This document shows, one piece after another, positions 29,746 to 42,100 of a stretch of DNA of 64,000 bases. The DNA is taken from positions 124,001 to 188,000 of the forward strand of contig JAPFFF010000040.1 in assembly GCA_039105265.1 (NCBI GenBank). The letters are read 5' to 3'. The notes under the pieces were generated by a model. That model was not told the origin of the DNA, ran no database searches, and worked only from the letters and a program-made list of their open reading frames with translations. The first letter of the stretch is position 1. Each line of letters starts with the position of its first letter. The DNA is from Tritrichomonas musculus. Its lineage: Eukaryota > Parabasalia > Tritrichomonadida > Tritrichomonadidae. The translations under genes were made by a program, and so were the position numbers.

Positions 29746-31698
29746 TTATTGAGAATGAGGGTGTTGTGATTTAGAAATCTGGACCAGTCTATTTACTTTG
29801 ACCAGTTCTTCTAATTCAGAATGATATTTCCTCTCAATTTTGTATAAAACTAATTTCAGAGAAGGCGTTAATAAACCGTTTTGAGAAGTAAACTCATCAG
29901 TTGTTAATAAACAATTACAAATACGTTCATATCCAGTGAAGTTCATTTCGTCAGCTTTTTCTTTGAGTAATTGAAGCATCTCATCAACCGTCACTTTATC
30001 GTATCCAACTTGCTTCGTGTCCAATACGACAACGGCGACCAAGAAACGACTCTGCATTGCAGCATGAACGTAGATCTGGTTAACAAACTTCACGTCAACA
30101 TAACTTTTTGTCAGTTTGGCAAGTGAAATATATTCACCTTGCGAAAGTTTGACGAGTTCTTTAGCTCTTCCGATGATCTGAAATTGGCCTGTTTTGTTGA
30201 GTTTGAAAATATCGCCAGTTTTGAACCATCCATCTTCATCAAATGTCTCTTTAGTTTTTTCTTCATCTTTGTAGTAACCGCCAAAAACGGTTGCTCCTTT
30301 AACGTACAATTCACCTTCGAAATCTTTTGCAAAGTATCCCATGTCTGGCAGATCCTTCATTTTCGCCTGAACACAATGAAGAAGGACACCAACGTTTCCA
30401 TCCAATGTGTCTTTGTAGTTTTGAACTGTAACACCGGACGCTGTCTCTGTCAATCCATATCCTTGAATAAAGGAGATATTCAATGCAATTCTGAGGAAAT
30501 GTTGTATTTCAACGGAAAGTGCTGAACCGCCACAAATGAACAATTTCATGTTGCCGCCAACTGCTTGCTTGTTGATTGCATTGAAAACATTATCTAAGAT
30601 TGGAACATGCTGAATTCTGAAGTTGTTTGTTAAAAAGGATTTTACACAAAAAGCGGCATTGAATGCTAACCGTGTCAAAAACGGTTTTTTAGCAATTGTT
30701 TTTTGCATTCCATCATAAATTCGTTCAAAAACACGCGCAACGGAAATGAACAATGTAGGATGAAGTATCTTGACTTCTTCAATGAGTCTTGGAATTGAAC
30801 CAGAATAGAATGCAATGCGTGCATTTGTGCGGACAGCGACAAAGTGAAGAACTTCTTCATATGAATGAGCAAGAGGAAGAAACGAGAGCAAAGAATCCGT
30901 TTCTTTGAATGGATATACATGATAGAATGATGATGCAGTTCCAATGAAGTTGCCATGTGTGATAATGCATCCTTTTGGAGGACCAGTTGTGCCACTTGTG
31001 TACATGAGAGATGCTGGCGAATCAATTGTTGGTGGAACATGTGGATATCTTTCTGTAATTTTGAGAATATCGTCCCATTTAGTAACTGTGTAATCAAGAC
31101 CGTTTAACAACTCTGTAAAGTCGCTTTCTTTGTATGGATTCTCTTCGGCATCAAAGACAACAATATGGGTAATGTTCTTGTTTTTAATTTGAAGTAATTC
31201 TTTGAGTTTGGTGGAGATAACGAAAACAACTTTGACATTGGCGTGGTTGATTATGTAGTCGATGTTTTCGAGGCCATATGTATCGTATATTGGTACAGGA
31301 ACGTAACCATATGCAAAGCACGCATGTTGTGTGGCTACCCATTCGATTTTGTTATAAGATAAAATTCCAACTCGATCATTTGGCTTGAAGTTGTTTTGAA
31401 TTAAATAGGAACCTACACAATCACGTAACTCTCTGAATTGAAGTCGATTAATGAATTCAAATCGATCCTGCCATTTACCATCTGAATAAACACGTTTGCC
31501 ATACATGTCATATTTTGGATATTTTTTGATCGATTCTTCAAATAAATGATACATGGTTACGCCTTCTGGAAAATCTTCATATAAACCATCTTTTAATGTT
31601 TGAGAAACTTTTTTATAATTAGGTGAATAAATAATTGGTGTTTCACCTGGTTTTACAGGTTGATCATTAAGTATAGTTGAGGATTGATCAGATCCCAT
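29746..31698 (-). CDS. long-chain acyl-CoA synthetase
   Basis: A 650-residue AMP-forming acyl-CoA synthetase, which activates fatty acids to acyl-CoA through an acyl-adenylate. The P-loop-like motif LMYTSGTTGPPKG is at 231-243, YGLTETASGVT at about 414-424, GWFKTGD at about 490-496 and the hinge/ligase motif IIGRAKELVKLSQGEYI at about 508-524. The length matches eukaryotic ACSL proteins (about 650-700). The N-terminus begins MGSDQSS. A Gly at position 2 could accept an N-myristate, but this is only a suggestion. No transmembrane segment is obvious. Trichomonads lack de novo fatty acid synthesis, so activation of scavenged fatty acids is the expected role. The gene is preceded by a run of 17-18 A on its own strand. 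The stop lies in TAAA. Confidence 0.92.
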   Translation of the reverse strand: MGSDQSSTILNDQPVKPGETPIIYSPNYKKVSQTLKDGLYEDFPEGVTMYHLFEESIKKYPKYDMYGKRVYSDGKWQDRFEFINRLQFRELRDCVGSYLIQNNFKPNDRVGILSYNKIEWVATQHACFAYGYVPVPIYDTYGLENIDYIINHANVKVVFVISTKLKELLQIKNKNITHIVVFDAEENPYKESDFTELLNGLDYTVTKWDDILKITERYPHVPPTIDSPASLMYTSGTTGPPKGCIITHGNFIGTASSFYHVYPFKETDSLLSFLPLAHSYEEVLHFVAVRTNARIAFYSGSIPRLIEEVKILHPTLFISVARVFERIYDGMQKTIAKKPFLTRLAFNAAFCVKSFLTNNFRIQHVPILDNVFNAINKQAVGGNMKLFICGGSALSVEIQHFLRIALNISFIQGYGLTETASGVTVQNYKDTLDGNVGVLLHCVQAKMKDLPDMGYFAKDFEGELYVKGATVFGGYYKDEEKTKETFDEDGWFKTGDIFKLNKTGQFQIIGRAKELVKLSQGEYISLAKLTKSYVDVKFVNQIYVHAAMQSRFLVAVVVLDTKQVGYDKVTVDEMLQLLKEKADEMNFTGYERICNCLLTTDEFTSQNGLLTPSLKLVLYKIERKYHSELEELVKVNRLVQISKSQHPHSQ

Positions 31699-32358
31699 TT
31701 TTTTTTTTTTTTTTTTATTAAATTAAGAGGTTTGAATTTAAAAAATAAATTAAAATTGAATTTGTTCTTCACAAATAGTTTTTTTTCAAACGTAATAATT
31801 TTATTTATTATTTCGGATAAGCTCATCATACTAATTGATTTTTAACAATCGTTATGATTTTTCGAAAATCAAAAAATTCTGATAATTCTCAAATTTTTAA
31901 CAATCGTAAAATATTTTACGATTGTGAATCATTCAATTTTTTTTTACAAAATAATCCTAAAAAATATGGATTTTAATCATTTTAATCATGAATACCTGCA
32001 ATTATCTTCAAGAATTTATGATTAAGAACAGTATATACTTGGTAAATTTATATTTTTTTTTAAAAAAGCATAAAAATAACATTTTTTTGTTTAAAAAATA
32101 ATTTTTAGTTTCAAAATTGGATTACTTAAGAAACATTAAGCAAGTATGCACATTTTTATTCCCATTCTACAAATTTATTATTTTCTTATCATATGCAAAA
32201 TAAGGAAATTGTTCAATAATTGTGTTTATTTTTCCATTGTTCTTTAAAATAATGGACAACATACATTATTTTTTCACAAATATTGGATTATGATACAAGT
32301 CTCTAAGAAGAAATTGGTCGATGATTAAACATAATATTTTGAATAACATAATAGTTCT
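31699..32358. other. intergenic spacer
   Basis: About 660 bases of AT-rich sequence. Short inverted words (TAACAATCGT and ACGATTGT) occur near 31845-31925. No gene is seen. Confidence 0.4.
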
Positions 32359-35300
32359 TTAAATATCACCAAGACCTTCATAAAAAAGTGAATTGATAAC
32401 CGCCCTTTTATCTTTGTATTCAATTTTTTTCTTTTGGGTTTGATTCTCAATTGTTTTTGAATAGTATACAAGATTGATCTCTTTTAAGTTATTGTATGAT
32501 TCATCATAATACTCTGAATAATTTAAATAATATTTAAGAATTACTTCTAAAATTGAATCAATTGATTCTTCATCAACATGTTTAAAGTCATTTACAAAAT
32601 TAGTGAAGTCTTGTGATTTATATTTCGTCAAGACGGTCAAGGATAATAGCTCAAATGAATATGGAATATCTTTATTTGATGCTTTAATTAGCAACTCAAT
32701 TGCTTTATCAAGATCGTATAAATCTTTCTCATAAAAGTAAATATTTGCAAGGTTGAACATCGCAACAGGATCATTATCAATTCGAATCGCTTCTTTGAAG
32801 TATTCAACTGACCTAGCAAGGTTTGGCTTCACTCCTTTACCCGTTTTGTATATTATACCAAGATTATTTTTTGCTTTTGAATTGTTTTTATTCGATGCAT
32901 CAATAAAATAGTGTATCGCCTTTTCAATATCATAATCGACGTATAATCCTTCATAGTAAATAAGCCCTAAATGAAGTTGTGCTTTTACTTGACCATTATC
33001 TGCAGCAAGTGAATAATAATAAATTGCTTTTTGTATATCAGATTTAAAGTAATTTCCATTTTCATAAAAAAATCCCAGAAAAAACTGGGCATCAGAATTA
33101 TTGTTTTTGGCTGAAAGCAAGAAATAGTGAATTGCTTTTTCGATATCACATGAAACATCAATTCCTAACATATAAATTGTTGCAAGACGTAATTGAGAAT
33201 TCGAATCATTTTGCTCGGCAGCATATTTATAATGATATATTGCTTTGGCCATGTTATATGATATTCCTGGTTCTCCATAAAAGATCCCAAGAAAGAAATG
33301 AGCACCAGCTTCATGCTGGTCAGCAGCAAGTGATATGAGATTAATTGCTTCTTTGATCTTATTCTGACCACAGCTTCTAAAGTACAACAACCCTAGGTAT
33401 AGTTGCGCTTTAGGATATTGTTGATTTGATGCTAAGGATAAATAGTAGTAAGCTTTATTGATATCATATGGCACATCAACTCCCTTGAAATAAATAATAC
33501 CAAGATTGAATTGTGCTTCTGGATGATTTTGATTTGCAGCTAATGAAAAATAATGAATCGCTTTATTAATATCTTTATTTACATATCGTCCTTCATTATA
33601 AATAATTCCAAGATTGAATTGTGCATTGGAATCATTTTGATTTGCAGCTAATGAAAAATAATGAATCGCTTTATTAATATCTTTATTTACATATCGTCCT
33701 TCATAATAAACACAACCAAGATTGATTTGTGCTTCTGGATGATTTTGATTTGCTGCTAATGAATAATAATGAATCGCTTTATTAATATCTTTATTTACAT
33801 ATCGTCCTTCATAATAAATATTACCAAGATTGAATTGTGCATTGGAATCATTTTGATTTGCAGCCAATGAAAAATAATGAATCGCTTTATTAATATCTTT
33901 ATTTACATATTGTCCTTCATAATAAATAATACCAAGATTGAATTGTGCTTTTAGATCATTTTGGTTTGCAGCTAATGAAAAATAATGAATCGCTTTATTA
34001 ATATCTTTCTTTACATATTGTCCTTCATAATAAATAATACCAAGTTTGATTTGTGCTTTTAGATCATTTTGATTTGCAGCTAATGAATAATGATAAATCG
34101 CTTTATTAATATCTCTCTTTACATATTGTCCTTCATTATAAATATTACCAAGAATGATTTGAGATTTTAGATCATTTTGATTTGCAGCTAATGAAAAATA
34201 ATGAATCGCTTTATTAATATCTTTATTTACATATCGTCCTTCATAATAAATAATACCAAGTTTGATTTGTGCTTCTAGATCATTTTGATTTGCAGCCAAT
34301 GAAAAATAATGAATCGCTTTATTAATATCTTTCTTTACATATCGTCCTTCATTATAATTAATTCCAAGAATGAATTGTGCTTTTGGATTATTTTGATTTG
34401 CAGCTAATGAATAATAATGAATCGCTTTATTAATATCTTTATTTACATATCGTCCTTCATTATAAATAATACCAAGAATGAATTGTGCTTCTGGATTATT
34501 TTGATTCGCAGCCAATGAAAAATAATGAATCGCTTTATTAATATCTTTATTTACATATCGTCCTTCTTTATAAATAATACCAAGATTGAATTGTGCTTCT
34601 GGATAATTTTGATTTGCAGCTAATGAATAATAATGAATCGCTTTATTGATATCTTTATTTACATATTGTCCTTCATAATAAATATTACCAAGATTGAATT
34701 GTGCTTCTGGATGATTTTGATTCGCAGCCAATGAAAAATAATGAATCGCTTTATTAATATCTTTCTGTATATATTGTCCTTCATAATAAATAGTACCAAG
34801 AATGATTTGTGCATTGAGATCATTTTGATTTGCAGCCAATGAAAAATAATAAATCGCTTTATTAATATCTTTATTTACATATTGTCCTTCATAATAAATA
34901 ATACCAAGATTGATTTGAGATTTTAGATCATTTTGGTTTGCAGCTAATGAAAAATAATGAATCGCTTTATTAATATCTTTCTTTACATATTGTCCTTCAT
35001 TATAAATAATACCAAGAATGAATTGTGCTTCTAGATCATTTTGATTCGCAGCCAATGAAAAATAATGAATCGCTTTATTAATATCTTTATTTACATATCG
35101 TCCTTCATAATAAACACAACCAAGATTGATTTGTGCTTCTGGATAATTTTGATTTGCAGCTAATGAATAATAATGAATCGCTTTATTAATATCTTTATTT
35201 ACATATCGTCCTTCATCATAAATAATACCAAGAATGAATTGTGCTTCTGGATGATTTTGATTCGCAGCCAATGAAAAATAATGAATCGCTTTATTAATAT

Positions 35301-37152
35301 CTTTATTTACATATCGTCCTTCTTTATAAATAATACCAAGTTTGAATTGTGCTTCTGGATAATTTTGATTTGCAGCTAATGAATAATAATGAATCGCTTT
35401 ATTGATATCTTTATTTACATATTGTCCTTCATAATAAATATTACCAAGATTGAATTGTGCTTCTGGATGATTTTGATTCGCAGCCAATGAAAAATAATGA
35501 ATCGCTTTATTAATATCTTTCTGTACATATTGTCCTTCATAATAAATAGTACCAAGAATGATTTGTGCATTGAGATCATTTTGATTTGCAGCCAATGAAA
35601 AATAATGAATCGCTTTATTAATATCTTTCTTTACATATTGTCCTTCTTTATAAATAATACCAAGATTGAATTGTGCTTTTAGATCATTTTGGTTTGCAGC
35701 TAATGAAAAATAATGAATCGCTTTATTAATATCTTTCTTTACATATTGTCCTTCATAATAAACACAACCAAGATTGAATTGAGCTTCTGGGCTATTCAGA
35801 TTTGAAGCCAGTGAAAAATAGTGAATTGATTTTTTGATATCTTTGGGCAAATATTTCCCTTCATCAAATAAATATCCAAGATAATTTAGTGCATCTATAT
35901 CTTTTTTACTTGCAAGATGCAAATTACAAAGAATATCATTTCTTTTCAGAAATTTTGATTGAAAATAAAAGTGGAACAATTTAGTTAATCCATAAATATC
36001 AGGCCTTTTACTTGGATCTTGATCGAGACAGAGTTTCATAATATACTTTTCTTTCTCATCAAAAACTTCAAAAGAATTGAGTTTTTCATTATCAAATGCT
36101 TTTCCAGTAATAATGAAAAACATCAATGCTCCTAATGAATAAATATCTGATTTGAATGTACATGGCTGCCCGTTGTATACTTCAGGAGCATCATTTTTCA
36201 GATCCATTGTTTTTTGTTGTTCATCCGATTTAATCATTCGATCAAAGTCAATCAAAGTTACACTTTTATTCTCATCAACAATAAAATTATTTTTATTAAA
36301 ATCTCTTAAAATAAAATCGTTTGAATGAAGATAAAAGACAGTCAACATAATTTGCAAAATAATATTGATTTTGGCTTGCTCATTTATATCATTTTTTGCA
36401 ATGAATTTTTTCAGCGTTTCGCCTTTAATGAATTCCAAAACAAGTTTTTTGGTACCATTGTTTTCAATATAGCCGTAATAATTTGCAATAAATGGATGCT
36501 TAATGCTTAAATAATTTCTCATTTCTCTTTCAATTAAATATTCGTCGGACACGGGAGACTTCAGCACATAGATTTTTTCATGAGGAATTAAGTATATCAA
36601 CTCAGCTCTTCCTCCAGATCCAGAACCCAAAAATTCCAATACTATATAATCTTTATTTGTTATATCTATTTTCCCTCGATTTGGTACAATATCTATATCA
36701 CGTTCTATTCTCGATTTTATAAAACCTTGCCATATTATAAATATGGATAATAATTTGTTTATGCTTTCCCAAAAAAGTTTGATTTCACAATTTTTCACCA
36801 AAAAAAATGATACAAATTCTTCAGTAATATTATCAAATCTTTTGCTTAGAGTTTCTACTTTAAAAACTTTTTTGTTTAAACATAGATTGCTTATTAGTGA
36901 ATCGTCTTTTTTAATAATTATGATTTTATAATCAAAGCAAAGGAAAGATATCTTTACGCCATCAAAATCTTTACATTCATCAATCAAGATATTCTTATTT
37001 GTATTTATGAGTTGTTGCTTGATTTCATCATTAATATTTTCTATAAAATTAAAAAATTGAAATTTATACAGAATAGGTTCGAGCTCTTCGTTCTTTAATC
37101 TAATTTGCTGGCTTTTAAATAATTCCTGAAACAATAAGAAATTGTTGAGCAT
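32359..37152 (-). CDS. protein kinase-like domain fused to Sel1 repeats
   Basis: A 1,597-residue protein. The ATG at 37150-37152 was chosen; the frame also opens with a GTG 18 bases upstream. After an N-terminal region of about 160 residues comes a kinase-like domain (about 160-400). It has a G-loop (FLGSGSGGRAEL), a VAIK-type Lys (YVLKSP), an alpha-C Glu (IEREM), LRDFNKNNF as catalytic loop, LIDFDRM in place of DFG, and DAPEVYNG. The catalytic Asp and Asn are kept, but the loop Lys is Asn and the DFG Gly is Asp, so activity is uncertain. The rest is Sel1-type helical repeats (about 36 residues each), over 30 in number, of which 21 are nearly identical. Such fusions are common in trichomonads and probably act as scaffolds. 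The stop lies in TAAA. Confidence 0.85.
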   Translation of the reverse strand: MLNNFLLFQELFKSQQIRLKNEELEPILYKFQFFNFIENINDEIKQQLINTNKNILIDECKDFDGVKISFLCFDYKIIIIKKDDSLISNLCLNKKVFKVETLSKRFDNITEEFVSFFLVKNCEIKLFWESINKLLSIFIIWQGFIKSRIERDIDIVPNRGKIDITNKDYIVLEFLGSGSGGRAELIYLIPHEKIYVLKSPVSDEYLIEREMRNYLSIKHPFIANYYGYIENNGTKKLVLEFIKGETLKKFIAKNDINEQAKINIILQIMLTVFYLHSNDFILRDFNKNNFIVDENKSVTLIDFDRMIKSDEQQKTMDLKNDAPEVYNGQPCTFKSDIYSLGALMFFIITGKAFDNEKLNSFEVFDEKEKYIMKLCLDQDPSKRPDIYGLTKLFHFYFQSKFLKRNDILCNLHLASKKDIDALNYLGYLFDEGKYLPKDIKKSIHYFSLASNLNSPEAQFNLGCVYYEGQYVKKDINKAIHYFSLAANQNDLKAQFNLGIIYKEGQYVKKDINKAIHYFSLAANQNDLNAQIILGTIYYEGQYVQKDINKAIHYFSLAANQNHPEAQFNLGNIYYEGQYVNKDINKAIHYYSLAANQNYPEAQFKLGIIYKEGRYVNKDINKAIHYFSLAANQNHPEAQFILGIIYDEGRYVNKDINKAIHYYSLAANQNYPEAQINLGCVYYEGRYVNKDINKAIHYFSLAANQNDLEAQFILGIIYNEGQYVKKDINKAIHYFSLAANQNDLKSQINLGIIYYEGQYVNKDINKAIYYFSLAANQNDLNAQIILGTIYYEGQYIQKDINKAIHYFSLAANQNHPEAQFNLGNIYYEGQYVNKDINKAIHYYSLAANQNYPEAQFNLGIIYKEGRYVNKDINKAIHYFSLAANQNNPEAQFILGIIYNEGRYVNKDINKAIHYYSLAANQNNPKAQFILGINYNEGRYVKKDINKAIHYFSLAANQNDLEAQIKLGIIYYEGRYVNKDINKAIHYFSLAANQNDLKSQIILGNIYNEGQYVKRDINKAIYHYSLAANQNDLKAQIKLGIIYYEGQYVKKDINKAIHYFSLAANQNDLKAQFNLGIIYYEGQYVNKDINKAIHYFSLAANQNDSNAQFNLGNIYYEGRYVNKDINKAIHYYSLAANQNHPEAQINLGCVYYEGRYVNKDINKAIHYFSLAANQNDSNAQFNLGIIYNEGRYVNKDINKAIHYFSLAANQNHPEAQFNLGIIYFKGVDVPYDINKAYYYLSLASNQQYPKAQLYLGLLYFRSCGQNKIKEAINLISLAADQHEAGAHFFLGIFYGEPGISYNMAKAIYHYKYAAEQNDSNSQLRLATIYMLGIDVSCDIEKAIHYFLLSAKNNNSDAQFFLGFFYENGNYFKSDIQKAIYYYSLAADNGQVKAQLHLGLIYYEGLYVDYDIEKAIHYFIDASNKNNSKAKNNLGIIYKTGKGVKPNLARSVEYFKEAIRIDNDPVAMFNLANIYFYEKDLYDLDKAIELLIKASNKDIPYSFELLSLTVLTKYKSQDFTNFVNDFKHVDEESIDSILEVILKYYLNYSEYYDESYNNLKEINLVYYSKTIENQTQKKKIEYKDKRAVINSLFYEGLGDI
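33500..35775 (-). repeat. homogenised 108-bp Sel1 repeat array (~21 copies)
   Basis: About 21 in-frame tandem copies of a 108-bp unit, consensus around YVNKDINKAIHYFSLAANQN. Variation is concentrated in a few codons (Q/R before YV, N/K/Q before KD, and the DLKAQ or HPEAQ segment). A higher-order copy is visible: a run of several units is repeated 756 bp (seven units) away, for example the distinctive YVQKD unit near 35521 and its YIQKD counterpart near 34765. Flanking Sel1 repeats on both sides are strongly diverged. Confidence 0.9.
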
Positions 37153-39179
37153 TATAGATAGAATTGGCACAAAAAAAAATGTGTTGATATTTGGCCATGT
37201 AAAATTTTCATAAACGATAGATATTTGTCCAAAACTTTAGCTTTTTGAATTCAAAAATCATCGATTTTAAAACAAATGGCTTTAATTTTCATGATAATGT
37301 AGAAGATAAAAATTTGATTTCATAAGCTGTAATCTTATTATAATTTTATTAACACTTCTTATTTTTAAATATTCAATGAAAACTAACCGATTTGGAAGAC
37401 AATAATGAATGTTAAGAAGATTTTTGTTAATCAAACTAATGGCTGCTATATTCATTTTGCAATTGATGTTGAACATCAAGAAAATTTGACAAGGTATCTT
37501 TTCAAAATGAATAATGCCATTACAATACTTAATATGGAAATAAATGGGTTTAATCTTATTAAAACGATTTACAACATGAAAAGCCAAGATTCAATTACAG
37601 TTTATAAGATACCAAAAAAAAAAAAAAAAAAAAAAAATGCAATCTTTTTTAGATTATTATGACTTGGTACAAAACACATTTAAACCAAGGAATCATCATT
37701 GACATCTATAATAGATCAGGAAAAGCAAATTGTTGTAAATTCAAACCATTTAATTACAAAAGGAAGTTATTTTATAAATTTACTCCAATAAACTCAAGAT
37801 ACATCAAAATTTTTAAGAAAATGATGATTTTATACCTATTCCTTTTTTTTTATTTAGATATTTGGGCAATTTTTATTTGTTGGGATATTTCTGATTGAGT
37901 TTCATCTGAAATTTGATTTATAAATATAAAATATTATTAAAATATAATTTAAAACATTAGATATCATTAAAAACTTTATAAAATTTTTGAATTAAAGTAT
38001 AAAATATATTCTATGAAATATTTCAATGTTTATTGAAAAAATTGTACTTTTTTTTCTTTTTTTCTTTTCATTTATTTTTAAAATAATATATATATTAATA
38101 TAAAAGTACATTGTGTTAATATTTTTATATATTAATAAAGAAAAATTATATTATAAATTATATTCTAAATCAAAATATATTACAGATTTTTAATGTTTCA
38201 TAAATACAATGTATTTTTGTCAAATAATTAAAAAATGAAATTGAAGTTTGATTCAAAAGGCTTGGGACAAATTTCTTCAAAACATTAAGGTAAAATTTAC
38301 TTTTTTTAAAGCCAAATGCAAGATTTTCAGAGAAACTATGAAAAAAAATTGAATACAACTTTATGTTATTTATGCTTTTTTTTTCTCTGGTTGTTATTAA
38401 CATAATTAAAATCAATATTATAAAATAACTGCAATGTTTTCTTATATTTTTACATGATTTTAATCGAAACTTAAGATTAAAAGAAGGATAATAAAAAAAA
38501 AAAAAAATAAAAAAATAAAAAAAATGCTTTATTTTCAAATAAATAATTGAAAAAGTTCATTTTCTTCATACACAAAAAATATTTATATCTTTACTCAAAA
38601 AGTTTTAACCCTTAAATTGAATGGATATTTAAATATCCAAAAGAACGTTGATACATATGAGATTTGTCTTTTTTCCCATTTATTATACATATTATATTTG
38701 TAAATTTATATTACCTTCTTCATATTCAAATTTTACAATAAAAATTGCACTATCATATCTTTAAATATATAAGTTAAATAATTAAAATTGTGAATTAATA
38801 ACATTATTTATATAATACATATAAGTATATTTAATTATAAATGCAATATAAAAAAATTTATCCCCAATATTTATTAATTTAATTTTTAATTCAAATTTTT
38901 TTTTCTCAATTTTTAATTCACAAAAAGCGAGAACGTATATAATTTGTCAAAATCGCTTCATATCATATAAATATCGTATATTGTAAATTATTTTAAAATA
39001 TTGCAAAATAACAAGAATATTAACAAATAAAATATAATTAATAACATATAAAATATGAAAACAGTCTTAATATTTAATATTTACAAATATAATATCGATT
39101 ATTAATAAAATTTTAATTGAGAATTCTTTATCAATTTTTTCTTTCCTTCGTATTGTTTATGATTAAGTGGATGCTTACT
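37153..39179. other. 2 kb intergenic spacer
   Basis: A long AT-rich region between divergently transcribed genes. It contains a degraded MITE-like copy (38243-38363) and A/T runs near 37614 and 38495. Short open frames here have no coding character that I can recognise. Confidence 0.45.
38243..38363. mobile_element. degraded relative of the 154-bp MITE
   Basis: GATTCAAAAGGCTTGGGACAAA is identical to the left arm of the element at 11461-11614. The right end (GAATACAACTTTA) is only a weak match to the right arm. The middle shares similar words in the same order. It looks like an older copy. Confidence 0.55.
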
Positions 39180-39185
39180 TCACTT
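39180..39185 (+). promoter_or_regulatory. initiator (Inr) of beta-galactosidase gene
   Basis: TCACTT lies 11 bases before the ATG at 39191. An in-frame GTG at 39167 lies upstream of it, so transcripts starting at this motif could not include the GTG. This fixes the start at 39191. Confidence 0.65.
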
Positions 39186-39190
39186 TTATT

Positions 39191-42100
39191 ATGACTAACC
39201 TCGATTATCTTAAAGATATCAAGACAGTTGCTGTCAACAAAGAACTTCCAAGAACCTCTTTCGTCAGCCATGACGATAGAGAAGAAGCAATCACTAATGT
39301 CACCGAGTTTGAGAAATCTCCATATTATGTCTGCTTAAACGGCAAATGGCAATTTTACTACAATGACTATCCATCAAAAATCCCATCCGATATTGCTACA
39401 AACGTGAATCACAATTCTGAATGGGGCGAAATTAATGTACCTGGAAACTGGGAAATGCAAGGCCACGGCGATGCTTACTACACAAATATCAGATACGACT
39501 TTGCCCCATCAAATCCACAACCACCAGCCCTTCCAGAAAAGAACCCAGTTGGTGTTTACAGGCGTAAGGACATCGAAATCCCACAAGCTTGGCTCGATCA
39601 AAACCGTGATATCTTCCTTCAAGTTGGAGGTGCCAAAACAGGCTTATATGTCTACGTTAATGGCCAACAAGTTGGTTATAGTGAAGATTCAAAGAACCCA
39701 GCTGATTTCCTCATTAACAAATACGTTCATCCAGGAAAAGACAATGTTATCACATTTGTTATCTACAAATATTCATCAGGTTCCTATCTTGAAGATCAAG
39801 ATATGTGGCGTCTTGGTGGTATCGAAAGAGACATCGTCCTTTACTCACAACCAAAATGCCATATTCGCGATTTCAAAGTTGTTTCCACTCTTGATGATGC
39901 ATACGAAACAGGTATCTTAAGAGTTACAGCAAATATCATCAACCATTGCGAAAAAGGAGCTCATGAAGTCGAATTATCATATGAACTTGTTGATGCCAAG
40001 AAGAACGTTGTTGCCAAGGGACAAACAGCTGGCAATGTTGAACAAAATCACGAAATCGTTCTTAAATTCGAAGAAGCCAAAATTGAAAAAGTTGCCAAAT
40101 GGAGCGCAGAACATCCAAATCTTTACACTCTTCTTCTTACATTAAAGAAGAAAGGAGAAAGCAAGCCACTTGAAATTGTATCATTCCGTATTGGTTTCCG
40201 CCGTGAAGAATTTACCATTGTTAAGTTCAACGGAAAAGACTACAAGGTTCTCCTCTTCAACGGACAACAAGTTATTTACAAAGGTGTCAACATTCACGAA
40301 CATGATGAACATACTGGTCACTATGTTTCTGAAGAAATCCGTTTGAAGGATATTGAATTATGGAAGAAATACAACTTCAATGCATTACGTTTCTCCCACT
40401 ATCCACAATGCCGCAGATTATACGAACTTTGCGATGAATACGGTTTATACGTTGTTAGCGAATGCAACATCGAATCCCACGGCATGGATTACGAATTAAG
40501 AGTTGGTGGAACTCTTGGTAATGCTCCAGAATGGCTTGATGCTCACATGGACAGAACAAAGAACATGTATGAACGTTCCAAGAACTATGCATGCGTTACA
40601 TTCTTTTCATTAGGTAACGAAGCAGGTAATGGCTACAACTTCTACATGACATACAACTATCTTAAAGAGAACGAAGTTGGTCAACAAAACCGTCCAGTTA
40701 ACTACGAACGTGCTGAAAAAGAATGGAACACAGATATGCTTGTTAACATGTATCCAAAGGCAGAATGGATGGAAAGGAAAGGTGAACTTTCAACAGATCG
40801 TCCAATTGTTCCATGCGAATATTCACACGCAATGGGTAACTCAAACGGTAACTTCGACAGATTCTGGCGTGCAATCTACAAGTATCCAAACCTTCAAGGT
40901 GGTTTCATCTGGGATTGGGTCGATCAAGGTATCCTTGAAACAGGAAAAGGTGGTCGTAAATACTGGACCTATGGTGGTGACTATGGTGTCAATCCTCCAT
41001 CTGATGGTAACTTCAACATCAATGGTTGCGTTAACCCAGATCGTGATCCTCACCCAGCAATGGCTGAATTCAAGTATTCACAACAAGATGTTGGATTTGA
41101 TCCAGTTGATATTGACAACGGCATCATCAGAATCAAGAACAGATTCTTCTTCACTTGCCTTTGCAAATATGAAGTTATTTGCGACATCGTCGCCAATGAA
41201 AAAGTTGTTAAGACAATCAAATTAAGTGAAGTTAACAAAGAACTTGCTACATTGAAGCCACAACAATCTGTCGATGTTGATCTTCATGAAGAAGTTCAAG
41301 CACTTAAACCACAAGTTAACACTGAATACTTCTTAAACTTCAAGGTTCTTGCAAAGACAGACGAAACACCATTCGTTCCAAAGGGCTATGAAGTTGCACA
41401 CGATCAATTCAGACTCCCAATCGAACCACTTCCAAAGAAGTGCGAAGCAGAAAAGGGACCAGAATTACATCTTTCCAACACTGATGAATCAGTCATTGTT
41501 TCATCCAAGAAAGTTGAATTCAACTTCAACAAATCTGAAGGTGTTGTCAAATCATACAAGGTTGACGGTTACCAATACATCGCTGAAGGATTTGGTTTAC
41601 AGCCAAACTTCTGGAGACCACCTAACGATAACGACTACGGAAATGGAGGTCCTCTTCGTGAACAAGTTTGGAAGGAAATGAGCCACAACTTCAAGGTTGA
41701 AAAATGCCACACATACATCTATGACAACATTGCTAACATCAATGTTATTTACAACCTCGTTAACAACAACAAATTGGATGTCTTATACCGTGTACACGGA
41801 AGTGGCGTCGTTAATGTCCAAGCTAACTATATCCACTCACAAGAAACATTACCAGGCAAGTTACCAGACATTCCACGTATCGGCCTTCGTTTCAGGGTTC
41901 CAACTGAATTGAACAACGTTCACTACTTCGGAAGAGGTCCAGAAGAAAACTACCTCGATCGTAAGGATGGTACACAAATCGGACTTTACAAGACAACAGC
42001 AGAACAACTTTACTATCCATACGTTAGACCACAAGAAAACGGTCACCACATCGATACAAGATGGCTCGCTCTCTTCAAACCATCTTCAACTGGTCTCCTT

